From Istiophorus platypterus (lineage: Eukaryota; Chordata; Actinopteri; Istiophoriformes; Istiophoridae), in NCBI GenBank assembly GCA_016859345.1, contig CM029114.1:17786501-17850500 (forward strand): DNA of 64,000 nt, written 5' to 3'. Both the position numbers and the translations under genes were made by a program. Every line of letters starts with the position of its first letter. Within the stretch, counting starts at the first letter, position 1. This document shows, in pieces, positions 28,501-39,276 of the stretch. The notes under the pieces were generated by a model. That model made no database searches. It saw nothing but the letters and a program-made list of their open reading frames with translations, and was not told where the DNA came from.

Positions 28501-31096
28501 GAATGTAGTGGACTAGAACTTTGGAGAGGGATAAACTTGACAAACTTAAATAAGGTTAATGTATCTCAATATTGCGCAAAAGTTCAGATATTGAGTAAAT
28601 GTAGTTAGTAACTTTATGCCAGTGCTGATACAGACAAACTGTGAGAGGAGCCTAGTTGGAGATCTCATTATTGTTTGACCCTCTCACTAGACAGTGATTC
28701 AAAGGAAACTGCTGTGGAAATGTAGATGACGTTTGGAAATCCAGACTGGTGGATGAGTTCAGGATGATGAATATGGAGATATCTTCAAGGCCACGGCCAG
28801 TGAATTCCACTGAGACGTCCAGTCATCGCCGTAATTGGCTGTGGGTGTAACAGCAGGCAAATCTGTGTGTGCGCGCTTGTGTGTGTGTGTCTGGTGTTTG
28901 CTTGCGTGCGTGCGTGTGTTATCATGACCTTCCGCCCCTGTCTCCATTGTCCCAGCTGGGGTTGTCTTTGTTGTCTGACTGGCCTGTCATGTCTGACGAC
29001 CCATAAGCTAATTCTGTCCTACCTCCAGGATTTGTCCCCCAAGCCTCCTGGTTTATTTAACCCACCCCCCTCTGAATCACACTACTTCCCCATACTTGCC
29101 CTTCTCCCTTCATAGCTCCATAGGGCTCCAGCCTCATTTACCTCCTCTCTCCCCCGTATCTTTGTGATAACACAATAAGGTCACAGTTACCCTGGTATTA
29201 TATAACACTCCTCTTATAGTGCACTTCCAAAAACACACACGAGGCACGACCCACTTCCTAAACCAAAAATATTAAGTGCACCTTACTGTTTTCTTATTGT
29301 TGAAGCTACATTTTTAACGTTTGCTCCTGCATGTACAGGTGTACAGCTGAAACCATGTTAAAGGCAATTCGTTGCCTATGAATGAAAGTGCAATAAATTA
29401 GTGGGTTCAACCTCAGCATGGCACATCAGAAGTTGTGAGGGTCATTTACACTTTCATCCCAAATTGGCAAACGCAATCTGCTAATGAAGCTCATGCCACA
29501 TAATCAAAAGCTCTAGAAAAGCCATTAAGTTGAATGTTTTCTTGGCCATTGTTTCTCACATCACAAATGAACTCTGAAGATCTGAAGATTTTGATGCCTT
29601 TGTTTAAAGGTTAAAACAAAACCATTTTTTTTTTTTTACCGAACTATGTGCTCTTGTGTCAGTGTTCGGCAACAAACTTTTTCTAAATAAAATACAGTTT
29701 GAAGTTGAATGATTTCTCTGATATTGATTTAGTAATATGTGATTAAAGAAGAAACAAGTCGAGCAGTCTGACTGGCTTTTGGGTGCCAGCTTTTAAATAA
29801 TTCATTAAATTTGTCTGGATCTGACAAGTTAGTATTGAAGCTTCATTCTCAGCCATATTTATTGATTATTTAACCAGTTGAACATCATTTTTACTCAATG
29901 TTTGACTCAGGTGCATGTTTTCTGACTTTTTCACTAAATATAACATCTTAGCAATTAGCACAAGCATCATGAATGACCTCTGTTATTTATGTTATTTAGA
30001 TTCATTTAATCAGGGAGTCTCTTGAGATACATTATCTCTTTAACAGGAGAGACCTGGTCAAAATGGGAGGGTAGAATAGTTAAGACATTAAACACACACA
30101 GTTCATCTACAACATTCGGCACCTTAAAGTCATGATAGAGAATAACACCTTTTCTAGCTCTCCAAGGCAGTTTAAAATGATCCCTGTGGTTTCAGGGAGT
30201 CCAGCTCCGCCTGTTGCGACTAACTCTCGTCTTCCTCCTCCTCCAGAGCCTCTCCAGTATCCAGTGAGGAGCTCCTGGTCAGCTGTGGTTTCCTGCTATG
30301 TAAAGGGCTGGTGTCCCCTATGGATCTGGTCTCCATCCATCTCTCCTCCAGCCCTCGTCTCTTCTCTTTCCTGTCTCTGGCCTGGGGCTTCGTAGCGGAT
30401 GTGGACATAGAGAGCGAGAAGTACCGTCACGTAGGAGCTGCCAGGTTCACTGTGGGAACGCTGGTGAGGCTGGCTTCTCTCCGTGTTTACAAGGGCAAGC
30501 TGGCTTACCTGCCTGCCACCAAAGATCGCAACAACGAGGGGGGTTTGAGAAACAAAACAGCCTCTCTGCTGTGCCGCCAGTCCAGAGACTCGCCCTCCCA
30601 CAACACCTTCCACAACTCCTGCCACTCCAACAACTCCTTCAAAGTGAGGAGGACAGAAAACACACCTTCCAGAAGCGCCACCAAAGCTCTCCCCGGCCCA
30701 CCTGACTCCCTGCTGCTGCCCCTGGACCAGCCGCTGCCCAGCGAATGGGTGGTGGTCCAGGAGGAAGACTTTGTCCTCATGCTGGCCATGTACCAATCCC
30801 ACCTGGCGGAGGACCTGCTGGCAGCACCAGACGCCACCTTGGACGACGGCGTCATCCACCTTTTCTACGTCAGAGCAGGAATATCACGCACTGCTCTGCT
30901 GAGGCTGTTTCTAGCAATGGAGAAGGGTGCACATCTGGCTACTAACTGTCAACATCTGGTGCACACTAAGGTGCAGGCCCTCAGGCTGGAGCCTTATTCA
31001 CCCAAAGGGATAATAACAGTAGATGGAGAAGTGGTGGAGTATGGGCCCGTGCAAGCAGAGGTGCACAGAGGTCTGGCGAGATTAATCACTGGATGA
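14797..31096 (+). CDS. sphk1: Sphingosine kinase 1, spliced CDS (5' coding exon not located)
   Basis: Lipid kinase that phosphorylates sphingosine with ATP to give sphingosine-1-phosphate, mainly in the cytosol and at the plasma membrane. Exons: 14797-14946, 23361-23455, 24534-24649, 30247-31096. All junctions have AG/GT borders and matching phases, giving 402 residues plus stop. Seen: N-terminal diacylglycerol-kinase-like catalytic fold with a Gly-rich NPQSGKG loop, then MSGDG (the catalytic Asp region, Asp81 in human SPHK1), GGSGNALAAS, and a C-terminal domain with SLAWGFVADVD (the lipid-contacting Asp region) and LFYVRAG. The match to vertebrate SPHK1 is near continuous (for example RNHAREL-like, WDALVIMSGDG, DEDFVL-like). 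The first exon starts with two bases of a split codon, so the start codon is upstream and unplaced, unless translation begins at the Met pair at 14830. The tail ends at ITG, shorter than in mammals. Convergence with ube2o favours sphk1 over sphk2. Confidence 0.93.
17849..18174. mobile_element. Possible degraded hAT/Charlie-like element
   Basis: The left end CAGCGGTTTAAAACTAATGG followed by CCCGAGGACC resembles fish hAT ends. The right end read inward is CAGTGTTCT. No target duplication is visible and no coding relic is certain. Confidence 0.35.
19231..19273. repeat. (GT)n microsatellite
   Basis: Near-perfect GT run with one AT unit. Confidence 0.97.
19464..19499. repeat. (CA)n microsatellite
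   Basis: Perfect CA run in a sphk1 intron. Confidence 0.97.
19868..19974 (+). mobile_element. hAT-N (TAGGGCTGCAACTAACGATT family) 3' end relic
   Basis: Contains AAAATGACTTGAACGATGAA, TTGATTATCAAAGTGGTTG and a terminus ...ATTACAGCTCTG, matching the 3' portion of a very common fish hAT MITE recalled from memory. The 5' part is missing or too diverged. Confidence 0.6.
21981..22150. mobile_element. Possible hAT terminal fragment
   Basis: Begins TAGGGCTGGAGTCTCCCGGT then CGACTGCTCATTTGG, similar to the GTCGAC-bearing ends of the element at 12070. No matching right end was located, so the right boundary is a guess. Confidence 0.35.
23305..23349. repeat. (TG)n tract abutting sphk1 splice acceptor
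   Basis: TGTCTGTGTG-type imperfect units turning into pure TG, followed by CC, five T and GCAG at the acceptor 23360. Confidence 0.97.
23361..23455 (+). CDS. sphk1: sphk1 coding exon 2 of 4 found: catalytic SGDG exon
   Basis: Acceptor TCCTTTTTGCAG directly follows a (TG)n tract; donor is GAG|GTAAAG. It is 95 nt and encodes RQNHARELVREADL then WDALVIMSGDGLLYE. The catalytic-region Asp codon is at 23438-23440. Skipping this exon would shift the frame and remove the active site. Confidence 0.95.
23686..23989 (-). mobile_element. hAT-N MITE relic
   Basis: Both ends can be read: TAGAGCCGAAACAATTAAT on the left and ATTATTGGCAGATTAATCTG ... GCAGTTCTA on the right, with internal ATCTTTTGGATTTGGATTGT typical of the family. 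Family consensus is from memory; strand is relative to TAGGGCTGCAACTAACGATT. Confidence 0.65.
24534..24649 (+). CDS. sphk1: sphk1 coding exon 3 of 4 found
   Basis: Acceptor CTGTCAG and donor GG|GTGAGC. 38 codons plus two bases. It encodes VINGLLERPDWEEAI and the conserved LPGGSGNALAASIHHYS block, which closes the N-terminal catalytic lobe. The split Gly codon GG|A is completed by the next exon. Confidence 0.95.
24796..25110 (-). mobile_element. hAT-N MITE relic
   Basis: Shares ATTTTGATGATCTGTTAATC, ATCTTAATGTTTTGGACTGT and CAATTTCCTGACATGTTAAA with the family core, but the termini are badly decayed. It lies 147 bases downstream of the sphk1 exon ending at 24649. Confidence 0.5.
26135..26275 (+). 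mobile_element. hAT-N MITE 5' fragment
   Basis: Starts TAGGGTTGCAACTAACGATC followed by ATTTTCTCAATTATTCATAT and CTATAAAATACA, the 5' end of the common fish family. The remainder is lost. Confidence 0.65.
26293..26336. repeat. GAATAGTT minisatellite
   Basis: Roughly four to five tandem copies of an 8-bp unit. Confidence 0.85.
27141..27161. repeat. (TG)n microsatellite
   Basis: Short pure TG run in a sphk1 intron. Confidence 0.95.
28865..28920. repeat. Compound TG/GC/TGCG repeat
   Basis: TGTGTGCGCGC followed by TG units and three GCGT units. Confidence 0.9.
30247..31096 (+). CDS. sphk1: sphk1 terminal coding exon: C-terminal lipid-binding domain
   Basis: Acceptor TCCTCCTCCTCCAG at 30246; the following A completes a Gly codon. 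Choosing this acceptor keeps exactly the human spacing between HYSG and EELLVSC; a later AG at 30264 is in phase but would drop six codons. It encodes the rest of the protein: LLCKGLVSPMDL, FLSLAWGFVADVDIESEKYR, RFTVGTLVRLASLR, a long Ser/Asn/His-rich loop (30514-30716), EDFVLMLAMYQSHL, HLFYVRAGISR, LFLAMEKGAHL and a final ITG before TGA at 31094-31096. Confidence 0.94.
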
Positions 31097-31440
31097 ACCA
31101 AACAAGCAAACACCACCGGCTTTCATCTTTGGTATTAAAGGCTGACGGTATTTCATAAACTTAAATTTTAGCATTTCAAAGCAGAAAGTAACAGACACAG
31201 GAGCAAAGCAACAGATGTAAGACTTTATCTGCAATGTTAAACTCTCAGCGGTACATGGAAAACTCCTGCTTTTTTAGAAGATGCCATGACATTCAATAGG
31301 ATATTACAACAAACACATGCTGTGTCAAGTGACCCTGAATGTCCACTATTAGATAAAGGAACAAGGATAAATAATCATATGAATACATGCAGAAAAAAAG
31401 TATGAAATATAACAATAAAACTGACAAAATGTAATACATA
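31097..31440 (+). other. sphk1: Probable sphk1 3' UTR
   Basis: Non-coding sequence after the sphk1 stop. An ATTAAA variant signal lies at about 31133-31138 and a canonical AATAAA at 31414-31419, so both short and longer ends are possible. The true cleavage site cannot be read from sequence alone. Confidence 0.45.
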
Positions 31441-31832
31441 TGAACACTCCCTTATTGTGAAAAGAGAAGATAAAATATTATAATGATGAGCTGAGATTTA
31501 AGAATGTAGTGGATTATTTCACAATTCATGCTTCCCTTTATTTAATAGTGAACACTTTGGGGTCTCCATAGCTACCATTGAGCGCTCTGTAGTGGATCCT
31601 GTCAGCCTCACTTTACAGACACGAACACAAAAACAGGCTCATTTCATGATGAAGATTTTAGCCTCCACGTAATGAAATGCATCGCCATCTTTAGCTTCTC
31701 ATCTGGTTTATCAGTGCATGGAGAGTATTTCTTCTCTCTCCTGCATCTGACATATCAGCCTAAATTACAGCTTCTTATGCATCAGCAAACGATTGGATTT
31801 ATGCCTTCACAGCTCTTTTGTGGTATGATGGA

Positions 31833-31835
<3 letters not shown>

Positions 31836-31889
<54 letters not shown>
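31836..31889. repeat. (GT)n microsatellite
   Basis: Pure run of about 27 units downstream of sphk1. Confidence 0.97.
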
Positions 31890-31892
<3 letters not shown>

Positions 31893-32349
31893 AGATGCGG
31901 TAAATGTGAGGAAGTCCTTGGTCGTTGTGGTGTTGTATTTACCCTGGTTTGAACAGAGGTGATCAGGCTTTGTGACTGTTTATTGAACACACAGGGTCAG
32001 TAGTACTTGAGTCCAACACAATGTTGCCCATGTACTCAGCCTTGGCGAACGGCTGAGTAATGTGGAGGAAGGTCTACCTCCAAATTGTGTTCTAGCAGAA
32101 GTAGAATGATTCCCAAGAAAGCATATTGCATAATGCATCATTAATTTTAACTGTTTAAATTTAATTAACTTCCTCATATTTCTGCTGTTGGGTTTGTCTC
32201 GCACCTTGTTCACTAGACCGATACGGTTTCAAATTTGTTGCCTTAAAGTCTCAGTAGACTGGTCTGTCAGACCAGTTCTTTTATTTTCCACTTCTCATAT
32301 TTCAATTTTGTTGTTATATAAAGACATGATTTTTTTAACAGCGGGGAAC

Positions 32350-32710
32350 GGCAAAGCGTCAGTTCATCCAAAATACAGAAGACATTTTCTTTCAAATCTC
32401 TAGTGGCATGTAGACATTTACATAGATTTAAAACAAAGATCAAGAAAAGTAAACAAAGTTCCACTGCCATTGTCCCCATTTTGAATCTTAGATAATATCA
32501 ATTTTTTTCTCATTTCTTTTCCCATTTTTATTCTTGTACTCTCGGTATACACTCAGTCGGCAGTTTTTTCCAAAATACCACAGGCCACCTCACTGGGGTG
32601 GGGCCAGACATCTCAGAGATCGATATCAACACCGGCTTGAATAAAAAAAGATCCGCATGACCAGTTACCACTAGTGGCCAAGGAAAATACTGAGTGAACT
32701 GACCCTTTAA
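32350..32710. mobile_element. Probable MITE with GTCAGTTCA inverted ends
   Basis: The left end GCAAAGCGTCAGTTCATCCA and the right end read inward, TTAAAGGGTCAGTTCACTCA, are inverted copies. Both continue to a CTAGTGGC motif about 40 bases in. An AAAGGGTCAGTTCACCC family is common in fish (from memory). Confidence 0.55.
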
Positions 32711-33329
32711 TGTGTAATCACGGGCCTTATTTAATTGTTTGTCGATGTTTTCTCTGTACCTGCGGGACACTGGCTAAATCAGTGACCCCTGTATCAGCAC
32801 CAGTGGGAGAAATCACTGACCTGAAGCGGATACCGACATGACAACGGTCCGAACAAGGGCGAGCTGAACATCGAGTGATGATGGTAGCTGTGTGAATGTT
32901 TTCAGTGGCTGCTGCTCTGGTGTTTTAGTGCCTCACTGTGCTCCTCGGCTGCATCCCCCTGCCTCCATCCCAACATACCACTCTTCTTCTTTCTCTCCCG
33001 CTCTCCTCCATCCATCCGCTGCTTTAAGTACTGCAGTGCTCTGCAGAGCAGCCCCAGGCCTGTGTGTTTCCGGCCCCGGCTGCTATTCAGAGACACACAC
33101 AGACACACAGGCTTTCCCCAGTGGGGATATATTAATCATCATCACCTAGGTGTCCTTACATTTGAGCTTTAAGTCACGAGTGAGGAAATGACGACTAAGG
33201 TTTCTGGCCTGCGTAAAGAAAAGTCTGATTTTTAAATTTTTTTGATCCAAATCAATAAAGTTTAGTTTTGGGTTGACTGAGTTATGTTTAATTAATTCAT
33301 TAATCTTGAGGTACAAAGCGGTATTACCA

Positions 33330-33492
33330 GACGGGCAAGGGCTAGCTGGTTAGCATGCTAACTTTAGTGGATACACAATACATTACATGATGTTTGAAAT
33401 AACATCAAAACCGTTATTGCTTTACATTCTGTCAATAACCTTAGTTAATTTTTGAATGTTTTAAACTAAAATACTTACACATTGCCCCTTTA
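33330..33492. repeat. Possible MITE 3' end
   Basis: Contains GCTAGCTGGTTAGCATGCTA and ends ACTTACACATTGCCCCTTTA, a motif common at the ends of fish MITEs. No partner end was found upstream. Confidence 0.3.
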
Positions 33493-33705
33493 AGAAGTGC
33501 ATTGGGGAGTTAAAGCTGGTTAAAACAGCACATGAGCGGAGTAACGACTTGTTAGATGGTGCAAGAGGTAGGCGGCGCTTTGTTCCTGACAGGGCGCCCT
33601 CATTCTTCCTCCTTCCTCCTTACCACAAGAAATCATTTGGAAGCATTAGCAAACAACCCTGATGCTGTGAGAAAAAGAGAGGACGATGTGTTTCATACCA
33701 GATGA

Positions 33706-33734
<29 letters not shown>
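33706..33734. repeat. (CA)n microsatellite
   Basis: Pure CA run in the intergenic region. Confidence 0.97.
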
Positions 33735-33738
<4 letters not shown>

Positions 33739-35514
33739 CAGTAAAATGAAGAAACCTGACACTCGAACCATTTTCTGGTTGTAATGATGTTTTAAATATG
33801 AAGAACAACAAGAAGGGTCAGATGTTGAAGCCTTCATGTGCCTGCATGGCTGCAGTAAAAGTGCAAAGATTTCCGCATTACAAGTTTTAATCGAAACGCT
33901 CCGACGATGTTGGAAACTAAGAACTGAATTATGAAAGACGAAAATTGGTTTCTTCTAAAAGGATATTCTTTTTAAACGTTTTTGAACAATGTACATTTGT
34001 TGCCCGTGCGATTTTGAAGCCTTCATGAGACATGAGGTCAACTGATCAACTGATTCACAGGCACTAGTTCAATTATATTTACTTCTGAGGAATTCTCCTG
34101 AAGCTGGACAAACACATATGAGTGAAACTACTTGAAAACATTCTTGTTACGCTTTTCGCTTGCTGTTGTTTAAGGGGACTATTGTGCTCTGTAGTACCAA
34201 AACCCGAGTTCTTTCCTACTGAGACTGTTGCATTTTGGGCTTAAAGACATAAAATTGTTAAATAATTCATGAAAAAAAATGAGAACTAAAAAAATTTTGT
34301 GTGACAGAAATATATCTTTCCTGCTTTTCAATTTTTCTCTGCCAAGTTGTAAACCACATATCTTTCTTTTTTACAACACGGAGTGCTACAGACCACTTTC
34401 ATCATCAGATTTCCTGAAGTGATGCAGCGGGTCCTTGTACCTGTTTGATGTGCCTTGATTGCGCTGCCTCCTGGTGGTTAGAACACAGTGGGGCATTCAC
34501 TGATTCATCATTTTCTACTGGCTGAGTTTGAAAATCAACTTGTTAGTTTTCTTACGGCCGTTTTTAAAAGAGGAATACATAAAAACCATAGATTGAGTCA
34601 AAAGGAAGCATCTGTCCTCATGTCAGAAAAGAAACTGAACCTGCAGCCGACTTGTATAAACTGTTAGATAACGATGCCACGGTGCCGCCTCATCTGTAAC
34701 TACTTGGGAGATAGTCAGAATTTCTTTTCATCGAGGAGAAGAAATTGCAGCGACAGAGTCCAGTTTCTCTCTGTAGGTCAGTGTGATTGAAGGTCAGGTT
34801 GTCCCAGTTAAATCAGACCAATAAAGCATCAGATGATGAGCATCCCTCTGTCGCCAACATCATGATACATGAAACACACTCACTTCCTCCGACTGTTGAC
34901 CTGCTGTTTGTCTTTAATTGCTGCTTCTCAGATGTCGCTGTCTTGTGTGTTTCAATGTTTATGGTTAAGGGAATTTTTTTGTTTTTATTTTTTATTTTTC
35001 TTGCACACTGAAGACTGAATGATTCTTTATTCAAAGAGAGATCTATTTTTCCATTTAGACAAATGTCTGTAATTTTTCTATCATCAAATCAAACATTCTT
35101 CTGGAGTGTTTTTGATTGAAAAATGAAATAAATGATGACAAAAACAACAGTCTGTGATTTGATTTGTGAAAATTTTGGGTCTTCTTTTGGAACACCAGCA
35201 GATTTTCGAGTCCAAAAATGTATAAAATAGGAGTTTAAGAAAGGTGCAGTAAAGTATTTGTTTGCACACTGTGTCCTATATTTAGACTAGGGGGATGATA
35301 ATGGACTAGAAAGGCAATAATAATAACCCCATAAGGTTTTGGGAGTGTTTTTCCTGCGCCTGCCTTAAATAGAAAGGTGACGCATACAATTACATTTCTG
35401 TATAAAGTGAGGAGGAAGAGATATCAAGCATAATCATGGGTAGAACATGAGACAACAGGCCTTTTGGTATAGACATGTTTTCTGAGAGCAGAGCTTATCT
35501 GGTGTATTAAATTA

Positions 35515-36480
35515 GATATTAAAACTGTCTTCATACTTCTAGGCTTTATTATTGGAACTCCCTATTATCACGCTGTCCCAATAAAACATTAATCAGTCTC
35601 CAGCTGATTCAGAATGCTGCTGCTGAGAGTATTGAAAAGAACCAGAAAGATAGATCATATATCTCCTGTGTTTGCTTCTCTGCATTGGCTCCCTGTTAAA
35701 TCCAGAATACAATTTAAAATCCTCCTCCTCACTTACAAAGCCCTTAATGGTCAGACACCATCCTATCTCACAGAGCTCATAGAACCGTACTATCCTAGTA
35801 GAACACTTTGTTCCCAGAATGCAGGACTACTAGTGTTTCCTAGAGTCTCCACAAGCAGAATGGAGGCAGAGCTTTCAGTTATCAGGCTCCTCTGCTGTGG
35901 AACCATCATCCAGTTTGGGTCTGGGAGGCAGAAACGCTCTCCACATTTAAGAGTCGGCTTAAATCCTTCCTCTTTGATATAGCTTATGGTTAGAACTGCT
36001 CAGCATTAGCTAGAGCCCTCCCCTCACTATACTGCTATAGGCCTAGACTACCAGGGGACTTCCCATGATGCACTGAGCTTCTCTTTCCACCACTTCCTCC
36101 TCTCTCCCCGTGCGCATTAACACCTCAAAATGCTCATTACTAACTGTTCTCCCTCTCTCCTGTAGTTTCGTGCTTTCTCATCTCTCTCCTCTCTCCTCCT
36201 CTTCCTCGTCTCTCTCCTCTCATCACTTTCTGCAGGTTCTTTCTGATGCTCCTGAGTCTGGCCCATGGCTGCAGACCACCTACGGCCCCATGAGCCTGAT
36301 CAACACCCACTGCTTTAATTATTATGATTGCTACTGTTATCATTTAATTTAGTCCTATTCGTAATATTATTAGCCCTGATGGTACAACTATAGTATATAT
36401 AGCTATTAGTCCCATTATTGTTCTCTGCGCTCTCTTCTCCCTCCTGCCCCACTTGTCTCTCCCTCTCTCTTTCTCACTCT
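35515..36480 (+). mobile_element. 5'-truncated LINE 3' end, L2/CR1-like non-LTR retrotransposon
   Basis: The translation, with frameshifts, reads YYWNSLLSRCPNKTL, LQLIQNAAA, SPVFASLHWLPVKSRIQFKI, LLLTYKALNGQTPSYLTELI, LNPSSL or TFKSRLKSFLFDIAYG. This is the well-known region at and after the end of reverse transcriptase in fish L2/CR1/Rex-like LINEs. Downstream CT-rich sequence is the element's 3' UTR; the right end is approximate. The frame is broken and the copy dead. Confidence 0.8.
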
Positions 36481-39276
36481 TGAATTCATTTTAATATCAG
36501 GCCACTGTAGAATGCACAGTCCTGCTGTGTTAATACAAAATATAAGACAAATATTGCATCAGACTCGATGGGCAGGAACTTGATGTTTTGACTGTCCAGG
36601 ATTAGACGCAGAACCTGTGGGGCAGTTTTTTAGATTCAGCTCTTTCCAACTTTTGTTATCAATTACCATGAGCCTGTTCAGGAATCCATAGCATCATGTT
36701 TGGCCTTGTTTGAATTTCGGTTGTGCTCCACCTTTTACCCAAATTACAGAAAACAAATACACAGAAAGATAAAGGCAAAGCCTGGAGTTTGTTACTGCCA
36801 ACAAAAACCATAATTGGGTTAGTTTCCTGTGGCACTCAAACCAAAGCCAATTCATTCCTACTGCAGACATACATCCTCAAAATCCAGTCACATCTATATG
36901 GTTTTCCATGTGTAAGATTTTATTGCAAGTTACTCAAGAGGGAGTGAATAGTGCAATTGGGGACTAATTTCTGCTGTGGATTAACACACATTTTGTGCCC
37001 TAGTGAGAACTTCCAAGAGGAGGATGGTGTGTGTGGGACCGGAAAATAAACTACAATGCCAATTTTCATTGTAATGAAAGAACATGTCACCCAGTACAAC
37101 CATGTGGCTCAGTGATGCATTTTTCTTAGTTTTGGCAAAGATGAATTTTAAAAAAGAGAAAAAGAAGATATATTAGGCTATGGTTACAGAGATAATATTT
37201 GTTATTAGGATCAAATTATTGTTGGGTTGTTGAAGAAAAGCTGCTTACTGGGATCCAAATAAATTATTGGTTTAAAAAAAATAAAGCCACATATTTCTAT
37301 GGTACTGCTTGCAAAGTTTAATACATCACTATACAGTCGTTCTAACTCAACAAAAGTAAACCATAAAAAAATGAAAATCATAGGTACAATACACACGCAG
37401 CATTTTGTACATATATGCCCCAAGCATCCACGAGACTTGTTAGAACTCAAAATTATGTTAAATATATACTGTACGTATTTATATATTTCAATATAGTCAT
37501 GACATCTGTACAGAGGGAATCAGGCTACAAATCATAACTTTATTAGTTCTTTTTTTAATATATCAATAACAGGCCACTGTGGAAATGTAGACATCGTACA
37601 GTCAAGTCTTGTGTGTAGCCCATTCAAAAGGCTTAAAGCAACATGTTACATGCTTTGGCTGTAAAACAAACTTCTTGTGGTAATGATAATAATGATGGTT
37701 TAAATTTGAATAATATACACACATACACAGAAAATTGTACATAGCATCATGTGCTTGACATCCTGCCGGATTTTTGCTTCAAGATCTAGCGAGATAGCTT
37801 CACATTTTGTTTCTGCAAATGTTGACAAAATGAGAAAGAGAAAGAGAAACTGAGCGATAATGTCGCCTCTCAACTTTTGACGGAGCTTTTGTTTTTTGAA
37901 TTTTCCAAAACACTGTAACCACATTTCCTGTCATGTCTTCAGGCTGAACTCTAACCCCTGAAAAGACGCTCCTCCAAGAATTGTGAAGGTGACTTTTTAC
38001 AAACAGCAGCATGTATGGTGGGAAAAAAAGAGCAAAGCAAACAAGGCTACAGCTACATCAGCCAGTGAAGAAGATGTGTTGTCTTCCTCACTCCCCCTTC
38101 ACTCTTGCCTCTGTAGCATTAAAGGCAGCAAAATAACGACAATAGTGAGATAAAATCTAGAACAGGATGGACAAAATGTATGCCTGATTGCCACATCTGA
38201 TGCAGGAACACCTGTTTTAAGAGTAGAAATGTGAACAAAAAATGGAAGACAAAGCAAAACAAAATTACACTCAATGATCTCTTTTTTTTCTTCTGCTGTT
38301 CTTTTAAAACACAGCAAAACTCTCAGCTCAATATTTTTATTTCCCATCACTCAAAGTTTCATAATTGCACAGTGTGCCCTCTCATTCAGAAACACTCTAT
38401 AGTATCAAGGTTCTTTATTCAAGTAAAATACCAAACAGCCAAGCCTCTCGTTTATTTCACAGATTATAGCAAGCACAAGGGGTTTGTCTGACCTCCAAAA
38501 TAATAATAATAATAATAATGATGATAATAATATCTTTAAAGAAAAAAATAACATTATGTTAGAGGTGGGTTGCAGTTATTTAAATAGATGTAAACAAAGA
38601 CTGATTTCCCCAAGAAGTATGATTGGACCCAAAGCTGAGTTTCACTTTGTTTCACAGTAAATTACAGCACACTGTGGCAAAGCAAGAGTTTGTGGTTAAC
38701 TTAAATAAAACCCTTGTTTTGTCATTCAATTTACACAATATTGAAAGAGAAAAGATGATCACAGACAATGTCAGGTCAGCTAAAAATCTGCCTGTGTGCT
38801 GTAATTTGTGTAAGTTTCTCTTGTCGGTGGGGCCAACAGTCGCCTTCGTGCGATAAGACGCTTAAGTCAGGAAAATGTGGAATAACAGAAGATAATAATC
38901 AAGCAGATTATTTATAACATCAACAAACCTTCAGCATCACACTTATGTAGTTTGCATTCTGATGGTATTAAACTCTGCACGTGCAATCTGGAGAGGAAAA
39001 GAAGAATACAGCGATGGCTGCAGTGTGTGAGCCTCATGTTCAAGAACTGATAAAAGCAGGAAACTGATCAGAGATCTGCACTTTTAAAGAAGAAAACACT
39101 GGAACAGGGTTTTAGTGGTTTTTAGTGTGTGTCTAAGTCAGTGTAGGTTAATGTCTAAAGCATTACACAAGCAGCTCTGTACATAATGGTCAGAGATCAT
39201 TAAGAACAATTCAAGTAAGGCAACATGTTGACGTGAGATGACGGAATGGATGCTGTATGTTGTTTTTTTTTCTATA
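36481..39276. other. Intergenic or distal ube2o 3' UTR
   Basis: No gene recognised. An (AAT)n tract lies at about 38500-38530, and several minus-strand AATAAA signals occur. Could be partly ube2o 3' UTR if a distal poly(A) site is used. Confidence 0.5.

Larger units (their letters stand above)
24650..30246 (+). other. sphk1: sphk1 intron
   Basis: 5.6 kb with GTGAG...CCAG borders. It contains hAT-N relics (24796-25110, 26135-26275), an 8-bp minisatellite at 26293-26336 and TG tracts at 27141-27161 and 28865-28920. No exon was recognised. Confidence 0.85.
31441..35514. other. Intergenic region between convergent sphk1 and ube2o
   Basis: No gene recognised. Holds TG/CA tracts (31836-31889, 33706-33734), one probable MITE (32350-32710) and one possible MITE end. 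A perfect 9-bp inverted repeat with one-base spacer, ACTGGTCTG t CAGACCAGT, sits near 32258-32276. Confidence 0.6.

Noticed and set aside
28793..28807. 15-base match ACGGCCAGTGAATTC to the pUC/M13 polylinker edge
   Set aside because: Flanks do not continue as vector; most likely chance in genuine genomic DNA.
30296..30859. Long minus-strand open frame opposite sphk1 exon 4
   Set aside because: Shadow of the conserved plus-strand exon; no homology of its own and GC-rich codons explain its openness.
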